DNA of 29,016 bases, taken from the NCBI GenBank assembly GCA_964431655.1, contig CAYSKJ010000021.1, positions 1 to 29,016 on the forward strand, read 5' to 3'. Below the pieces are notes generated by a model that saw only the letters and a list, made by a program, of their open reading frames with translations, did no database searches and was not told where the DNA came from. Positions within the stretch are counted from its first letter, which is position 1. Every line of letters begins with the position of its first letter. The position numbers and the translations under genes were made by a program. This document shows, piece after piece, positions 8,241 to 16,372 of the stretch. The stretch comes from CAYMEV01 sp964431655 [NCBI: uncultured bacterium]. Its GTDB lineage: Bacteria; CAYMEV01.

Positions 8241-9482
8241 TTAAAGGAGAAGTTTAATAAGCCTGGAATAGTGGGTTTCAGGATTATACTCCTGTTCTGT
8301 TTTTAACCTGGCATTCCGGGAATATTCTGATATTAGATCCGGCCTGCTGTTAAGGAAGCTAATTTTGTCTGCCAGGTCAGTCTCATCTCCGGGCTCAAAT
8401 AAAAGGCCATTCTGCCCGTCATCAATTATTTCTGGAATACTTCCTATATTGGAGCCCACAGCGCATTTGCCGTGAGCAAAGGCTTCAAGCAGAGCATTGG
8501 GCATATTCTCATACCACAGGCAGGGGAAAACTGTAAACCTGGCCCCGGATACCGCCTCCCTCAGTTTTTCATCTCTTAAAAAACCCAGAAATTTTACATT
8601 ATTTATTTCCCTTTTACTGCACAGCTCCTGCAGGCCTTGTGCATAGGCTCCCGATGCATCTCCTGCAATATATATCATCAGGCTCCGGTCCTTAATATGC
8701 CGGGCTGAATTTATAAGGGTCTCAATTCCCTTATGCCTGGTCAGCCTTCCGAAATAAAGAATATAGTTGCTGTATTTATAATCCGGCTTTATTACTGAGG
8801 AATCAATAAAAGTAGGCAGGTGGTGTATTTTTTCAGGTTTTATGCCTGATTCAATCATTTTGTCCCTTAAAAAACCTGAAGGGCTTATAAAGCAGTCAAC
8901 CCTTTTATATACCCCCAGTATCCGGTGGAAATACATGGAAAGCACTCTAATCAGGGAAGCAGGCAGGCTCTCATGGACGCATTTTTTAAATACAGCATTG
9001 AATAAACAGCCATTCAGGCATTTTTCGCATATATTGCCCCTGTAAAGAAAATCATACCTGGCGCAGGCCAGAAAGAAGTCCGAAAGCCTTATTACAACCC
9101 TTTTCCCCTGGCTTTTTGCCCCGTCTATTATGCTTGGAGACAGGGAATTAATAAAGTTCAGTATATATACGGAATCAGCGTTTTCATTCCTTATGAGCCT
9201 TATTATATTCTTTTTTGCCTCCAGGGAGTAGAAGGCTTTTTTTATCATATTGGCCGTCGAGGAAAATGAGGGGCTTATATCCCTGTAATAAACCCTGCCT
9301 TCCCTGTCTCTCGGTGAAACAAAGTATTGATCGTAAGCGCTGGGTTCATTGGAACTGTATTTTACAGAAAAGGGCAGGGTTTTGTGCCCGTTTTTTTCAA
9401 GGATATCCTTAACATTGAACAGGTATTTCTCTGGTCCCCCTGCAATAAAATACCTGTAGTTAGCTATGATTATACTGGCCAT
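8241..9482 (-). CDS. Glycosyltransferase family 4 (GT-B fold)
   Basis: Encodes 413 residues. The N-terminal acceptor domain begins IIIANYRYFIAGGPEKYLFN, with the glycine-rich loop typical of GT4. A cysteine cluster at about 160-180 (CEKCLNGC, then KKC) occurs in a subset of these enzymes. The C-terminal donor domain has LYFGRLTRHKGIETLI, IAGDASG, and the catalytic YENMPNALLEAFAHGKCAVGSNIGSIPE block containing the conserved acidic motif. It should add one sugar to a lipid-linked glycan in the cytoplasm. Donor and acceptor are unknown. The ribosome-binding site is weak and the start is 16 bases after the amidotransferase stop, which suggests translational coupling. Confidence 0.9.
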   Translation of the reverse strand: MASIIIANYRYFIAGGPEKYLFNVKDILEKNGHKTLPFSVKYSSNEPSAYDQYFVSPRDREGRVYYRDISPSFSSTANMIKKAFYSLEAKKNIIRLIRNENADSVYILNFINSLSPSIIDGAKSQGKRVVIRLSDFFLACARYDFLYRGNICEKCLNGCLFNAVFKKCVHESLPASLIRVLSMYFHRILGVYKRVDCFISPSGFLRDKMIESGIKPEKIHHLPTFIDSSVIKPDYKYSNYILYFGRLTRHKGIETLINSARHIKDRSLMIYIAGDASGAYAQGLQELCSKREINNVKFLGFLRDEKLREAVSGARFTVFPCLWYENMPNALLEAFAHGKCAVGSNIGSIPEIIDDGQNGLLFEPGDETDLADKISFLNSRPDLISEYSRNARLKTEQEYNPETHYSRLIKLLL

Positions 9483-9498
9483 TTATATATTAGAGATT

Positions 9499-10581
9499 CT
9501 ATCTCTTTTGATAATTCTCCATGACTTCCTTCAGCTTTGCATAATCTATTCCAGCTTTTTTACATATATGGCGGACTATTTCCCCGGGAACATGATGTTC
9601 GGAATCCAGCCTGTCCAGAGCTTCTTTTCTTGTAATTTGCCCATCCCTTATAAGACAGCTTAAATGATCATCTTTATCATTATAGCCGAGGAGTTTCCAG
9701 TAAAGTAGCTGTCTTATGATCCCTATCTCGCAGTCGCTCCGGTATTGCGAATCAATGCCTGGATATGTCTTCCACTGCAGTTCATTGGCAAGCGTATCTG
9801 TGATTATCTTTTCATCCCAATGTATATAATGGTAGAAGAAATGTATCACCTTTATGCCGTTGCGCTCAAAGAGTGCTTTCTGCCTCTTGCGGCCCGCAAG
9901 GTATTCTGCTGTCTGAAGGTAAAGGCAATAGGGGTTAAGCACAAGGGATGGGTTCTTTATAACCTGTTTCAGGTAGCCAGTAAGAAAGGAAATACCTGAA
10001 CTGGACGCGGGATTAATCTTAACTATATTGGACTTATAGAGCTTGCCCTCATAGGGGGATTCCCCGCTAAGCGACATGGGGACCTTCTGCCTGACGGCCT
10101 CCCTGTCCACATATCTCATTATGCCCAGCCTGCATCCGACACAGAAGGTTATAAGGGTCTCAGGCCCGGGATTTTTAAGCCAGGCATTGAAATGCCTGGG
10201 AAAGGCTTTGGTGAGGTAATCTGTCCTGATATGTTTTAGTTCGACACCGAGGATTTTTACAATCCGGTAGATATTATCTATGGTCTGTTCCGGTATAAGC
10301 CCTGAATCAATGAATACAGCAAGGGGTTTCAAGTTGAGCTCCTTTACCAGGTAATAAAGCATATAACTGCTGTCCCTTCCCCCGCTGAACCCGACAACGC
10401 AGTCATACTTTCTCCCAGGGTGCTCTTTGAGGATTTTATCTATATCCTCCCTCAGCTTCTCCTTTCCAAGGTATTTTCTCTCTTTTGCATTCCTGCAATG
10501 ATTGCAGACACCATCCTCATCAAAGCTTATGCCTGCATAATCTTCGGGAAGTATGCATTTCCTGCACAGCTGGTCTGTCAT
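9499..10581 (-). CDS. N-acetyl sugar amidotransferase (WbpG/PseA-like ATP-pyrophosphatase)
   Basis: Encodes 360 residues, full length for this family. It opens with a zinc-ribbon-like region (C6-x2-C9 and C26-x2-C29; LCRKCILPEDYAGISFDEDG). The PP-loop follows, SGGRDS at 66-71, where ATP is split to AMP and pyrophosphate to activate an acetamido group. The C-terminal half has the family-typical HYIHWDEK and WKTYPGIDSQYRSDCE segments. Relatives turn an N-acetyl group into an acetamidino group on O-antigen or flagellar sugars, using ammonia from a HisH/HisF-like pair. That pair is not in this window and would have to lie elsewhere. A strong AGGAGG site precedes the ATG. It is the first gene of the minus-strand glycan set and diverges from the phosphonate operon. 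Confidence 0.9.
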   Translation of the reverse strand: MTDQLCRKCILPEDYAGISFDEDGVCNHCRNAKERKYLGKEKLREDIDKILKEHPGRKYDCVVGFSGGRDSSYMLYYLVKELNLKPLAVFIDSGLIPEQTIDNIYRIVKILGVELKHIRTDYLTKAFPRHFNAWLKNPGPETLITFCVGCRLGIMRYVDREAVRQKVPMSLSGESPYEGKLYKSNIVKINPASSSGISFLTGYLKQVIKNPSLVLNPYCLYLQTAEYLAGRKRQKALFERNGIKVIHFFYHYIHWDEKIITDTLANELQWKTYPGIDSQYRSDCEIGIIRQLLYWKLLGYNDKDDHLSCLIRDGQITRKEALDRLDSEHHVPGEIVRHICKKAGIDYAKLKEVMENYQKR

Positions 10582-10699
10582 TTCAGGGCCTCCTGTTTTA
10601 ATATCCGCTTATTATGCCATAATCCATCTGATTTTGACAGAAAAATATAAAAAATAACCGTGATGATAACTGTTCTTACAACCCTGCGAGATTATTTTT

Positions 10700-10727
10700 T
10701 TGATTTATTAGTAATTCACTGTAGTAT
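10700..10727 (+). promoter_or_regulatory. Candidate sigma70 promoter for the yidC-like/phosphonate operon
   Basis: TTGATT at 10700-10705 and TAGTAT at 10722-10727, spacer 16 bases, in the 181-base spacer between divergent operons. The expected start near 10735 gives a leader of about 28 bases. The 16-base spacing matches most of the other candidate promoters in the window. Confidence 0.4.
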
Positions 10728-10762
10728 AGCACTCATAAATGGCCTGAGGGTATATTAATACA

Positions 10763-11482
10763 ATGATGTCAATCCTGTACCTTATTTTTTTTTATCCCAT
10801 CGAGTTTATTATAAGGCATATCCTTGAACTATCCTTTCTGGTTACAGGAAGCTACGGTATCTCCATAATCATTGTCAGTATTGTAATCAGCCTTATTACC
10901 CTGCCCCTCTACCATTTTGCAAACCTTATGCAGTTAAAGGAGAGGGAGATAAAAAAAAGGATGGAACCGGCTGTAAACGACCTGAAAAAGGTATACAGGG
11001 GCTATGAGCTTCATTTGTACATAAAGACCCTCTACCGGCAGAACAACTATCACCCGGTCTATTCCCTGAGGTCCTCCATGGGGCTTCTTCTCCAGGTACC
11101 CTTCTTTATTGCCGCCTACCATTTTCTTTCCATATACGAGCCATTGCAGGGCGTTTCCTTTCTTTTCTTTCATGACCTGGGAAGTCCTGACGGCCTTGTA
11201 AGCCTGTGGGAACTACGTATTAACCTCCTGCCCTTTCTTATGACCGGATTCAGCCTCCTTGCCGGCTATGTCTACACAAAAAATGCAGGTACTGGGGAAA
11301 AAGTGCAGGTCTATATAATTTCAGGCCTGTTCTTTGCACTTCTTTACAATTCTCCTTCCGGACTCCTTCTGTACTGGACCTGCAATAATATATTCAATTA
11401 TTTAAAGCACATCGGATACAGCTTTTTTGAAAAAGAAAATATGAAAAATACTGTTATTTCAGGGAGTATTTGCAATGTCTAA
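10763..11482 (+). CDS. Minimal YidC/Oxa1/Alb3-family membrane protein lacking the conserved groove arginine
   Basis: Encodes 239 residues without the large periplasmic domain of Gram-negative YidC. Predicted membrane segments lie near 4-26, 32-50, 103-120, 152-172 and 184-208. Family hallmarks are the LITLPLYHFANLMQLKE segment after the first core helix, the charged C1 helical hairpin (about 52-100), and SPSGLLLYWTCNNIFNYLKH (about 196-215). The groove arginine that normally stands five residues before the LPL proline is Ser43 here. It is the first gene of the phosphonate operon and overlaps the next gene by 8 bases, so it is probably a specialised paralogue rather than the housekeeping insertase. 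A role in inserting or holding the adjacent membrane-anchored transferase is inference. Confidence 0.85.
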   Translation: MMSILYLIFFYPIEFIIRHILELSFLVTGSYGISIIIVSIVISLITLPLYHFANLMQLKEREIKKRMEPAVNDLKKVYRGYELHLYIKTLYRQNNYHPVYSLRSSMGLLLQVPFFIAAYHFLSIYEPLQGVSFLFFHDLGSPDGLVSLWELRINLLPFLMTGFSLLAGYVYTKNAGTGEKVQVYIISGLFFALLYNSPSGLLLYWTCNNIFNYLKHIGYSFFEKENMKNTVISGSICNV

Positions 11483-12758
11483 ACTTTTGCTTGTTATGAT
11501 TCTGTTTCTGCTGATTCCCATGCCTGCCTATGCCTATCTTGATCCGGGCAGCGGGAGTATGATAGTGGGGGCAATAATAGCCCTGGCAGCTACTCTTTTT
11601 TATATTCTGAAGAATTTTGTCTATGAGAGGATGAACTATGTTTTTAAGGGGAAAAAGAAATTCCCTGACAGGAAATTCGGCATAGTCTTCTACTCGGAAA
11701 TGGCACATTACTGGAATGTATTTTTTCCAATTATCAGGGAGCTCCACAATAGGAATATAAAATGCACCTATCTGGCCGGCGAGGAGAATGACCCGGGATT
11801 GGAGTGCGGATATGAGAATCTTGAAAAAATACATGTAGGAAAGGGTTTTGAGGCTTATTATTTTTTGAACAGGCTTGAAGCAGACCTTGTGATTATGACA
11901 ACACCGGGTTTAAATGTCCTTCAGTTAAAGAAAAGCAGGAAGGTAAAGCATTACTGCCATATTGTTCACGGCCTGGAGGATACTTCTACTTATGCCCCTT
12001 ACGGTGTTGATTATTTTGATTCATTGATGGTAAACGGGGAGCATCAGCTCTCGGTTATAAGGGAGCTGGAAAGGAACCGCAACCTTCCTGAAAAGAAAAT
12101 AGGGATAATAGGCAGTACCTATCTTGACGTGATGGCTGAGAGAGTCAGCGGTAATAAACCGCATAAGGATGGAAAAACCACCCTCCTTCTTGCACCGAGC
12201 TGGGGCGAGAAGGGATTCTTAAAGCGGTTCGGCAGTATGCTCCTTGATGCTTTAACCCTGCAGGATTATATTATAATACTAAGACCCCATCCTCAGAGCT
12301 ACAAGTCCGAAACCGACATGATTATGAAATTCCAGGAAAAGTATTCGGATAAAAAGAACCTGGTATGGGATGACAGGCCCGATGGCCTTGATTCAATGCT
12401 TATGGCGGATATTATGATATCGGATTACTCAGGAATTATCTTTGATTACCTTTTCCTTTTTGCAAAGCCTGTTATAGTGACGGATTTTGAAGTGGATCCA
12501 AGAAAATACGACATGAACTCCCTTGACTCAAAATCCAGCACCCTTATGAAGCTTATAAGGGAAGGAAAGGTTGGATATGTCCTTAAAGAAAAGGAAATAT
12601 CCGACATAAGCACAATAATTGATAAAATATACAATGATGGTTCCCGGGTGAAATCCATTGAGGATTTCAGGGACAAAATATACTGCCATCCCGGGGAATC
12701 AGGAAAAAGGGGTGCTGATTTCATCCAGTCCATAATGAAGGATATAAATGATAATTAA
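11475..12758 (+). CDS. Membrane-anchored CDP-glycerol:glycerophosphotransferase-family protein (TagF-like)
   Basis: Encodes 427 residues. The N-terminus has a hydrophobic segment (1-20), then the motif YLDPGSGS (21-28), then a second hydrophobic segment (29-48), an anchor module separate from the catalytic part. The GT-B-like catalytic region covers about 65-420 and carries the family motifs [17 protein letters not shown] and [17 protein letters not shown], the nucleotide-binding block of TagF-type enzymes. Characterised relatives move glycerol phosphate or ribitol phosphate from a CDP-linked donor onto a glycan at the cytoplasmic membrane. Here no CDP-glycerol-making gene is nearby, but the next gene carries a cytidylyltransferase domain, so CMP-phosphonate is a plausible donor. 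An AGGGAG site at 11461-11466, inside the previous gene, sets the start. Confidence 0.85.
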   Translation: MSKLLLVMILFLLIPMPAYAYLDPGSGSMIVGAIIALAATLFYILKNFVYERMNYVFKGKKKFPDRKFGIVFYSEMAHYWNVFFPIIRELHNRNIKCTYLAGEENDPGLECGYENLEKIHVGKGFEAYYFLNRLEADLVIMTTPGLNVLQLKKSRKVKHYCHIVHGLEDTSTYAPYGVDYFDSLMVNGEHQLSVIRELERNRNLPEKKIGIIGSTYLDVMAERVSGNKPHKDGKTTLLLAPSWGEKGFLKRFGSMLLDALTLQDYIIILRPHPQSYKSETDMIMKFQEKYSDKKNLVWDDRPDGLDSMLMADIMISDYSGIIFDYLFLFAKPVIVTDFEVDPRKYDMNSLDSKSSTLMKLIREGKVGYVLKEKEISDISTIIDKIYNDGSRVKSIEDFRDKIYCHPGESGKRGADFIQSIMKDINDN

Positions 12759-12802
12759 GCCCTGTTTTATGTGTCAAACGGTGTGAAAAGGGGGATATTC
12801 CT

Positions 12803-14104
12803 ATGAAAAAAACTGTTTATGTTGGTATGAGCGCTGACCTGGTTCATCCGGGCCATCTTAATATAATAAAAAAAGCCCGGGAATACGGCGAGGTTATTAT
12901 AGGCCTTCTTACCGATGAGGCTATTGCCAGCTATAAGAGGCTTCCCTATATGACCTATGAGCAGAGGAAAGAGGTTGTTGAGAGCATAAAGGGGGTTTCC
13001 AGGGTTATTGCCCAGAGAACCCTTGACTACGTGCCAAATCTCATGGAGCTTAAGCCTGATTATGTGGTCCATGGGGATGACTGGAAGGAGGGTGTTCAGA
13101 AGGAGACAAGACAGCGGGTCATAGACGCCCTTGCCCGATGGAACGGAAAGCTTATTGAAGTGCCCTATACCAGGGGTATCTCATCGACCCAGCTGAACAA
13201 TGCCCTGCGCGAAATAGGCACTACCCCTGACCTGAGAAGGAAAGCCCTCAGACGGCTCCTGCAGTCCAGGTCCCTTGTGCGCATTATGGAGATACACAAT
13301 GGACTGACAGGGCTGATAGTTGAAAATGCCTTCATCAGCAGTTCCCAGGGCAGGAAGGAATTTGACGGCATGTGGGCAAGCAGTCTTACCGACTCCACCG
13401 CAAAGGGCAAACCTGATATAGAGGCAGTCGACCTGACCTCCAGGGTCAGGACCCTGAATGATGTTCTTGAGGTCACTACAAAGCCCATTATTTTTGACGG
13501 AGATACGGGGGGCAGGACAGAGCATTTTGTTTTCACGGTGAAAACACTGGAAAGGCTTGGGGTTTCAGCGGTAATTATAGAGGATAAGACAGGCCTGAAA
13601 AAGAACTCCCTTTTCGGAACAGATGTTGAGCAGACCCAGGACGACATTGAGAGCTTCTGTCATAAGATCAGAGAAGGTAAAAAGGTCCAGGCGACCGATG
13701 AGTTCATGATTATTGCAAGGATTGAAAGCCTGATTCTCGGCAAAGGAGTGGAAGATGCGGTAATACGTGCTGAAAACTATATTAAAGCTGGAGCTGACGG
13801 AATAATGATACACAGCAGGAGCAAAAAACCTGATGAAATCATTGAGTTCTGCAGAAGATATAAGATGCTGGAAGGCAAAAAACCACTGGTTGCAGTCCCT
13901 TCAAGCTATAATACCATCCGGGAAGAGGAGCTTGCCAGAAACGGAGTAAACATTGTCATATATGCCAACCAGCTTATAAGAAGCTCCTATCCTGCCATGA
14001 TAAGTACCGCAAGGGCTATTCTGGAGCATGGCAGGGCTTTTGAGGCCGAAGAGAATATGATGTCCATAAAAGAGATACTTGAGCTGATTCCGGGGGGCAA
14101 GTGA
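12803..14104 (+). CDS. aepX: Bifunctional cytidylyltransferase/phosphoenolpyruvate mutase (Fom1-type fusion)
   Basis: Encodes 433 residues in two domains. Residues 1-135 are a nucleotidyltransferase of the cytidylyltransferase type, with H15-P-G-H18 and ISST (126-129) for CTP binding. Residues about 150-433 are a PEP mutase, an isocitrate-lyase-type barrel, with W191, FDGDTGG (231-237) and the diagnostic loop [10 protein letters not shown] (260-269) that distinguishes PEP mutase from carboxyvinyl-lyases. The barrel makes the carbon-phosphorus bond: PEP to phosphonopyruvate. In Fom1 the N-terminal domain joins CMP to 2-hydroxyethylphosphonate; other fusions activate 2-aminoethylphosphonate. 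With a reductase but no transaminase in the operon, HEP is the likelier substrate here. An AAAAGGGGGA site precedes the ATG, 44 bases after the transferase gene. Confidence 0.95.
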   Translation: MKKTVYVGMSADLVHPGHLNIIKKAREYGEVIIGLLTDEAIASYKRLPYMTYEQRKEVVESIKGVSRVIAQRTLDYVPNLMELKPDYVVHGDDWKEGVQKETRQRVIDALARWNGKLIEVPYTRGISSTQLNNALREIGTTPDLRRKALRRLLQSRSLVRIMEIHNGLTGLIVENAFISSSQGRKEFDGMWASSLTDSTAKGKPDIEAVDLTSRVRTLNDVLEVTTKPIIFDGDTGGRTEHFVFTVKTLERLGVSAVIIEDKTGLKKNSLFGTDVEQTQDDIESFCHKIREGKKVQATDEFMIIARIESLILGKGVEDAVIRAENYIKAGADGIMIHSRSKKPDEIIEFCRRYKMLEGKKPLVAVPSSYNTIREEELARNGVNIVIYANQLIRSSYPAMISTARAILEHGRAFEAEENMMSIKEILELIPGGK

Positions 14105-14105
14105 G

Positions 14106-15224
14106 GTGATAGACCCTGCAGAATTTGTTTCAGAACTGGTAAAGAATGGATATGGCCTATTTTGCGGAGTCCCGGATTCTCTTCTGAAAAACCTGTGTGC
14201 CTACCTGGAGGACAATCTTGATAATAAATCCCATATAATTACAGCAAACGAGGGGAATGCTGTTGCATTGGCTTCAGGTTATCATCTGGCCACGGGAAGG
14301 ACCGGAGTTGTTTATCTCCAGAATTCAGGCCTGGGTAATATTATCAATCCCCTGGCATCCCTGGCTGATCCAGATGTTTACAGCATACCCATGCTTCTTG
14401 TTGTCGGCTGGAGGGGAGAGCCGGGAGTCAGGGATGAACCCCAGCACGTAAAGCAGGGCAGGATTACCAGGGAATTATTTGATGTACTGGGCATTCCCTG
14501 CCTTATTATGGGTCCGGATTCCGACCCTGCAAAGGATCTGGTGGAAATTTGCGGGAAAATCTCTGAAAGGGGAGCTCCGGGGGCTGTTATTATCAGGAAA
14601 AACACATTCTCTTCATGTAAAAGAATTAAAGACAGACATGAAAAAGCCAGCCTTCTGCGTGAATCTGCCTTAGAGACAGTTCTGGACTCATCCAGGCCCG
14701 ATGATATTTTTATATCCACTACAGGAAAGACCTCCCGCGAATTATATGAACTGCGCCTTTCAAGGGGAGAACAGCAGAAGGATTTTCTGACAGTGGGTTC
14801 CATGGGCCATACTTCCTCCATTGCCCTGGGTGTAGCTATCGGTCAGCCCGGGAGGCGGGTATTCTGCCTTGACGGGGACGGCTCTCTGCTTATGCACATG
14901 GGTTCCATGGCGGTTATCGGCGATATCGGACCCGGGAACCTTGTGCATGTCCTGTTGAACAACAGCGCTCATGAATCCGTAGGGGGCCAGCCAACGGCGG
15001 CCGGAGGCATAGATTTTAAAAATCTTGCATTATCACTGAATTATAAATGTTATCACAGGGCAGAATGTGAAAACTCCATAAAAGAAGCAATGAAGAAAAT
15101 TGAAGGAGAAAAGGGACCTGTGCTCCTTGAGATATGCATAAGGACGGGATCGAGGGATGACCTTTCCAGGCCGAAGAACAAACCCGCGGAAAATAAAAGA
15201 CTGTTCATGGATAACTGCAGGTGA
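14106..15224 (+). CDS. aepY: Phosphonopyruvate decarboxylase (thiamine diphosphate dependent)
   Basis: Encodes 372 residues from a GTG start, with GGGGGG at 14092-14097 as ribosome-binding site and one base between the aepX stop and the start. The N-terminal pyrimidine domain holds the activating glutamate E49 (TANEGNAVALASGYHLATG) and a substrate loop GEPGVRDEPQHVKQGR typical of the family. The C-terminal domain holds the diphosphate/Mg motif GDGS (257-260) through LLNN (283-286) and HESVGGQPT. It decarboxylates phosphonopyruvate to phosphonoacetaldehyde, the irreversible step that pulls the unfavourable PEP mutase equilibrium forward. The length is normal for the single-chain enzyme. Confidence 0.94.
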   Translation: MIDPAEFVSELVKNGYGLFCGVPDSLLKNLCAYLEDNLDNKSHIITANEGNAVALASGYHLATGRTGVVYLQNSGLGNIINPLASLADPDVYSIPMLLVVGWRGEPGVRDEPQHVKQGRITRELFDVLGIPCLIMGPDSDPAKDLVEICGKISERGAPGAVIIRKNTFSSCKRIKDRHEKASLLRESALETVLDSSRPDDIFISTTGKTSRELYELRLSRGEQQKDFLTVGSMGHTSSIALGVAIGQPGRRVFCLDGDGSLLMHMGSMAVIGDIGPGNLVHVLLNNSAHESVGGQPTAAGGIDFKNLALSLNYKCYHRAECENSIKEAMKKIEGEKGPVLLEICIRTGSRDDLSRPKNKPAENKRLFMDNCR

Positions 15225-16327
15225 AGCAACCATTCAGGCACAGCTGGAATTATTACAACCCGGTAAAAGTCCTGGCGGGTGAAGGCATATTTGACAATAT
15301 CCCTGAAATTGTCCCCGGGGGGAAAATCCTCCTGGTAACCAGCCCTTCTTCTGTTAAAAGGGGCCTGGCAGAACAGGGGGTTAAGTCCCTTAAACCCCTA
15401 AACACAGTGATTTACGACAGCGTGACTCCAAATCCCGAACTGTGTGACCTGGAGAAAGCAGGCCTGGAACTCTGCGGACATGGATTTACATCTATAATTG
15501 CTCTTGGAGGAGGGAGCGTCATTGATACGGCCAAGGCCTTTGCTGTTATGCTCTCAAACCCGGGTGCTTCGCTTTCTGCTGTATTAAAAGAAAAAATCCG
15601 GACAGATCACGGCAGAAGGATTTTCCTTCTGGCAATCCCCACCACGTCGGGTACAGGCTCAGAAATAACGCCCTTTGCAACCGTCTGGGATTCGGAGGCA
15701 AAAAAGAAGCTTAGCCTGTCGGGGGAAAGGGTATATCCGGATATTGCCCTTCTGGACCCTCTGCTTACGCTATCAGTGCCCGGAGATATCACGCTTAATA
15801 CAGGGCTTGATGCCATATCCCATGCCCTTGAATCCCTCTGGAATATAAACCGTTCACCCCTGTCCCAGGGTACTGCCCTGTATTCCCTGGAGCTTTCATT
15901 AAAAGCCCTGCCGAAGGCTCTGGCTGAACCGGGGAATATAGAATCCAGGGCAGAAATGCAATGGGCCAGCAACCTGGCTGGTTTTTGCATAAGCCAGACC
16001 AGGACAGCTCTTGCCCATGCCATTTCCTATCCCCTTACTGTCAGGTTCGGCGTACCCCACGGGCTGGCCGCAGGCTTCTGCCTGAGGGAACTCATAAAGG
16101 ACTTTATAAAAAGAGGTCCAGGGCTTTTATACGGATGTAATACACTGGAGAGGGTATCAGCCATGCTTAAAGAATTCAGGCTTTCTGAAAAACTGCTGGC
16201 ATACTGCAGTGCCAGCCAGGTATTATCCCTGGTTGGTGAAATGTTTGATCCGGCAAGGGCGGGGAATTATATTCTGAAAGCTGATTCTAAATTTGTAGAG
16301 GCTATTATCTCAGAATCCATGGATTAA
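15221..16327 (+). CDS. Iron-type alcohol dehydrogenase, probable phosphonoacetaldehyde reductase
   Basis: Encodes 368 residues of the group III (iron-containing) alcohol dehydrogenase family. It starts at GTG 15221, overlapping the aepY stop by four bases (GTGA), with no clear ribosome-binding site of its own, so translation is probably coupled. The dinucleotide motif GGGSVIDTAKA is at 96-106, and the metal ligands D197, H201, H266 and H280 are all present. N-terminal YYNPVKVLAGEG is typical of phosphonoacetaldehyde reductases such as FomC and PhpC. Directly after phosphonopyruvate decarboxylase, the expected reaction is phosphonoacetaldehyde to 2-hydroxyethylphosphonate with NAD(P)H. The family cannot be separated from other aldehyde reductases by motif, so specificity rests on context. 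Confidence 0.88.
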   Translation: MKQPFRHSWNYYNPVKVLAGEGIFDNIPEIVPGGKILLVTSPSSVKRGLAEQGVKSLKPLNTVIYDSVTPNPELCDLEKAGLELCGHGFTSIIALGGGSVIDTAKAFAVMLSNPGASLSAVLKEKIRTDHGRRIFLLAIPTTSGTGSEITPFATVWDSEAKKKLSLSGERVYPDIALLDPLLTLSVPGDITLNTGLDAISHALESLWNINRSPLSQGTALYSLELSLKALPKALAEPGNIESRAEMQWASNLAGFCISQTRTALAHAISYPLTVRFGVPHGLAAGFCLRELIKDFIKRGPGLLYGCNTLERVSAMLKEFRLSEKLLAYCSASQVLSLVGEMFDPARAGNYILKADSKFVEAIISESMD

Positions 16328-16332
16328 AGAAA

Positions 16333-16372
16333 AGCAGGTTTCAGGACACAGCCTGAAACCTGCTTTTTATTT
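16333..16372. terminator. Bidirectional Rho-independent terminator
   Basis: A 13-bp perfect stem, AGCAGGTTTCAGG (16333-16345) with CCTGAAACCTGCT (16352-16364), loop ACACAG, followed by a T-rich tail. A-rich sequence on the left gives the opposite strand a shorter T tail. It closes the phosphonate operon and the convergent peptidase gene. Confidence 0.92.

Noticed and set aside
13165-13647. 160-codon open frame antisense to the PEP mutase gene
   Set aside because: Fully contained in a gene with all catalytic motifs; serine-rich shadow translation without domain signal.
12803-16327. 2-Aminoethylphosphonate pathway, or phosphonate breakdown
   Set aside because: No AepZ-type transaminase, phosphonatase (PhnX/PhnW) or C-P lyase gene is present; the third gene is a metal-dependent alcohol dehydrogenase, which fits HEP formation better.
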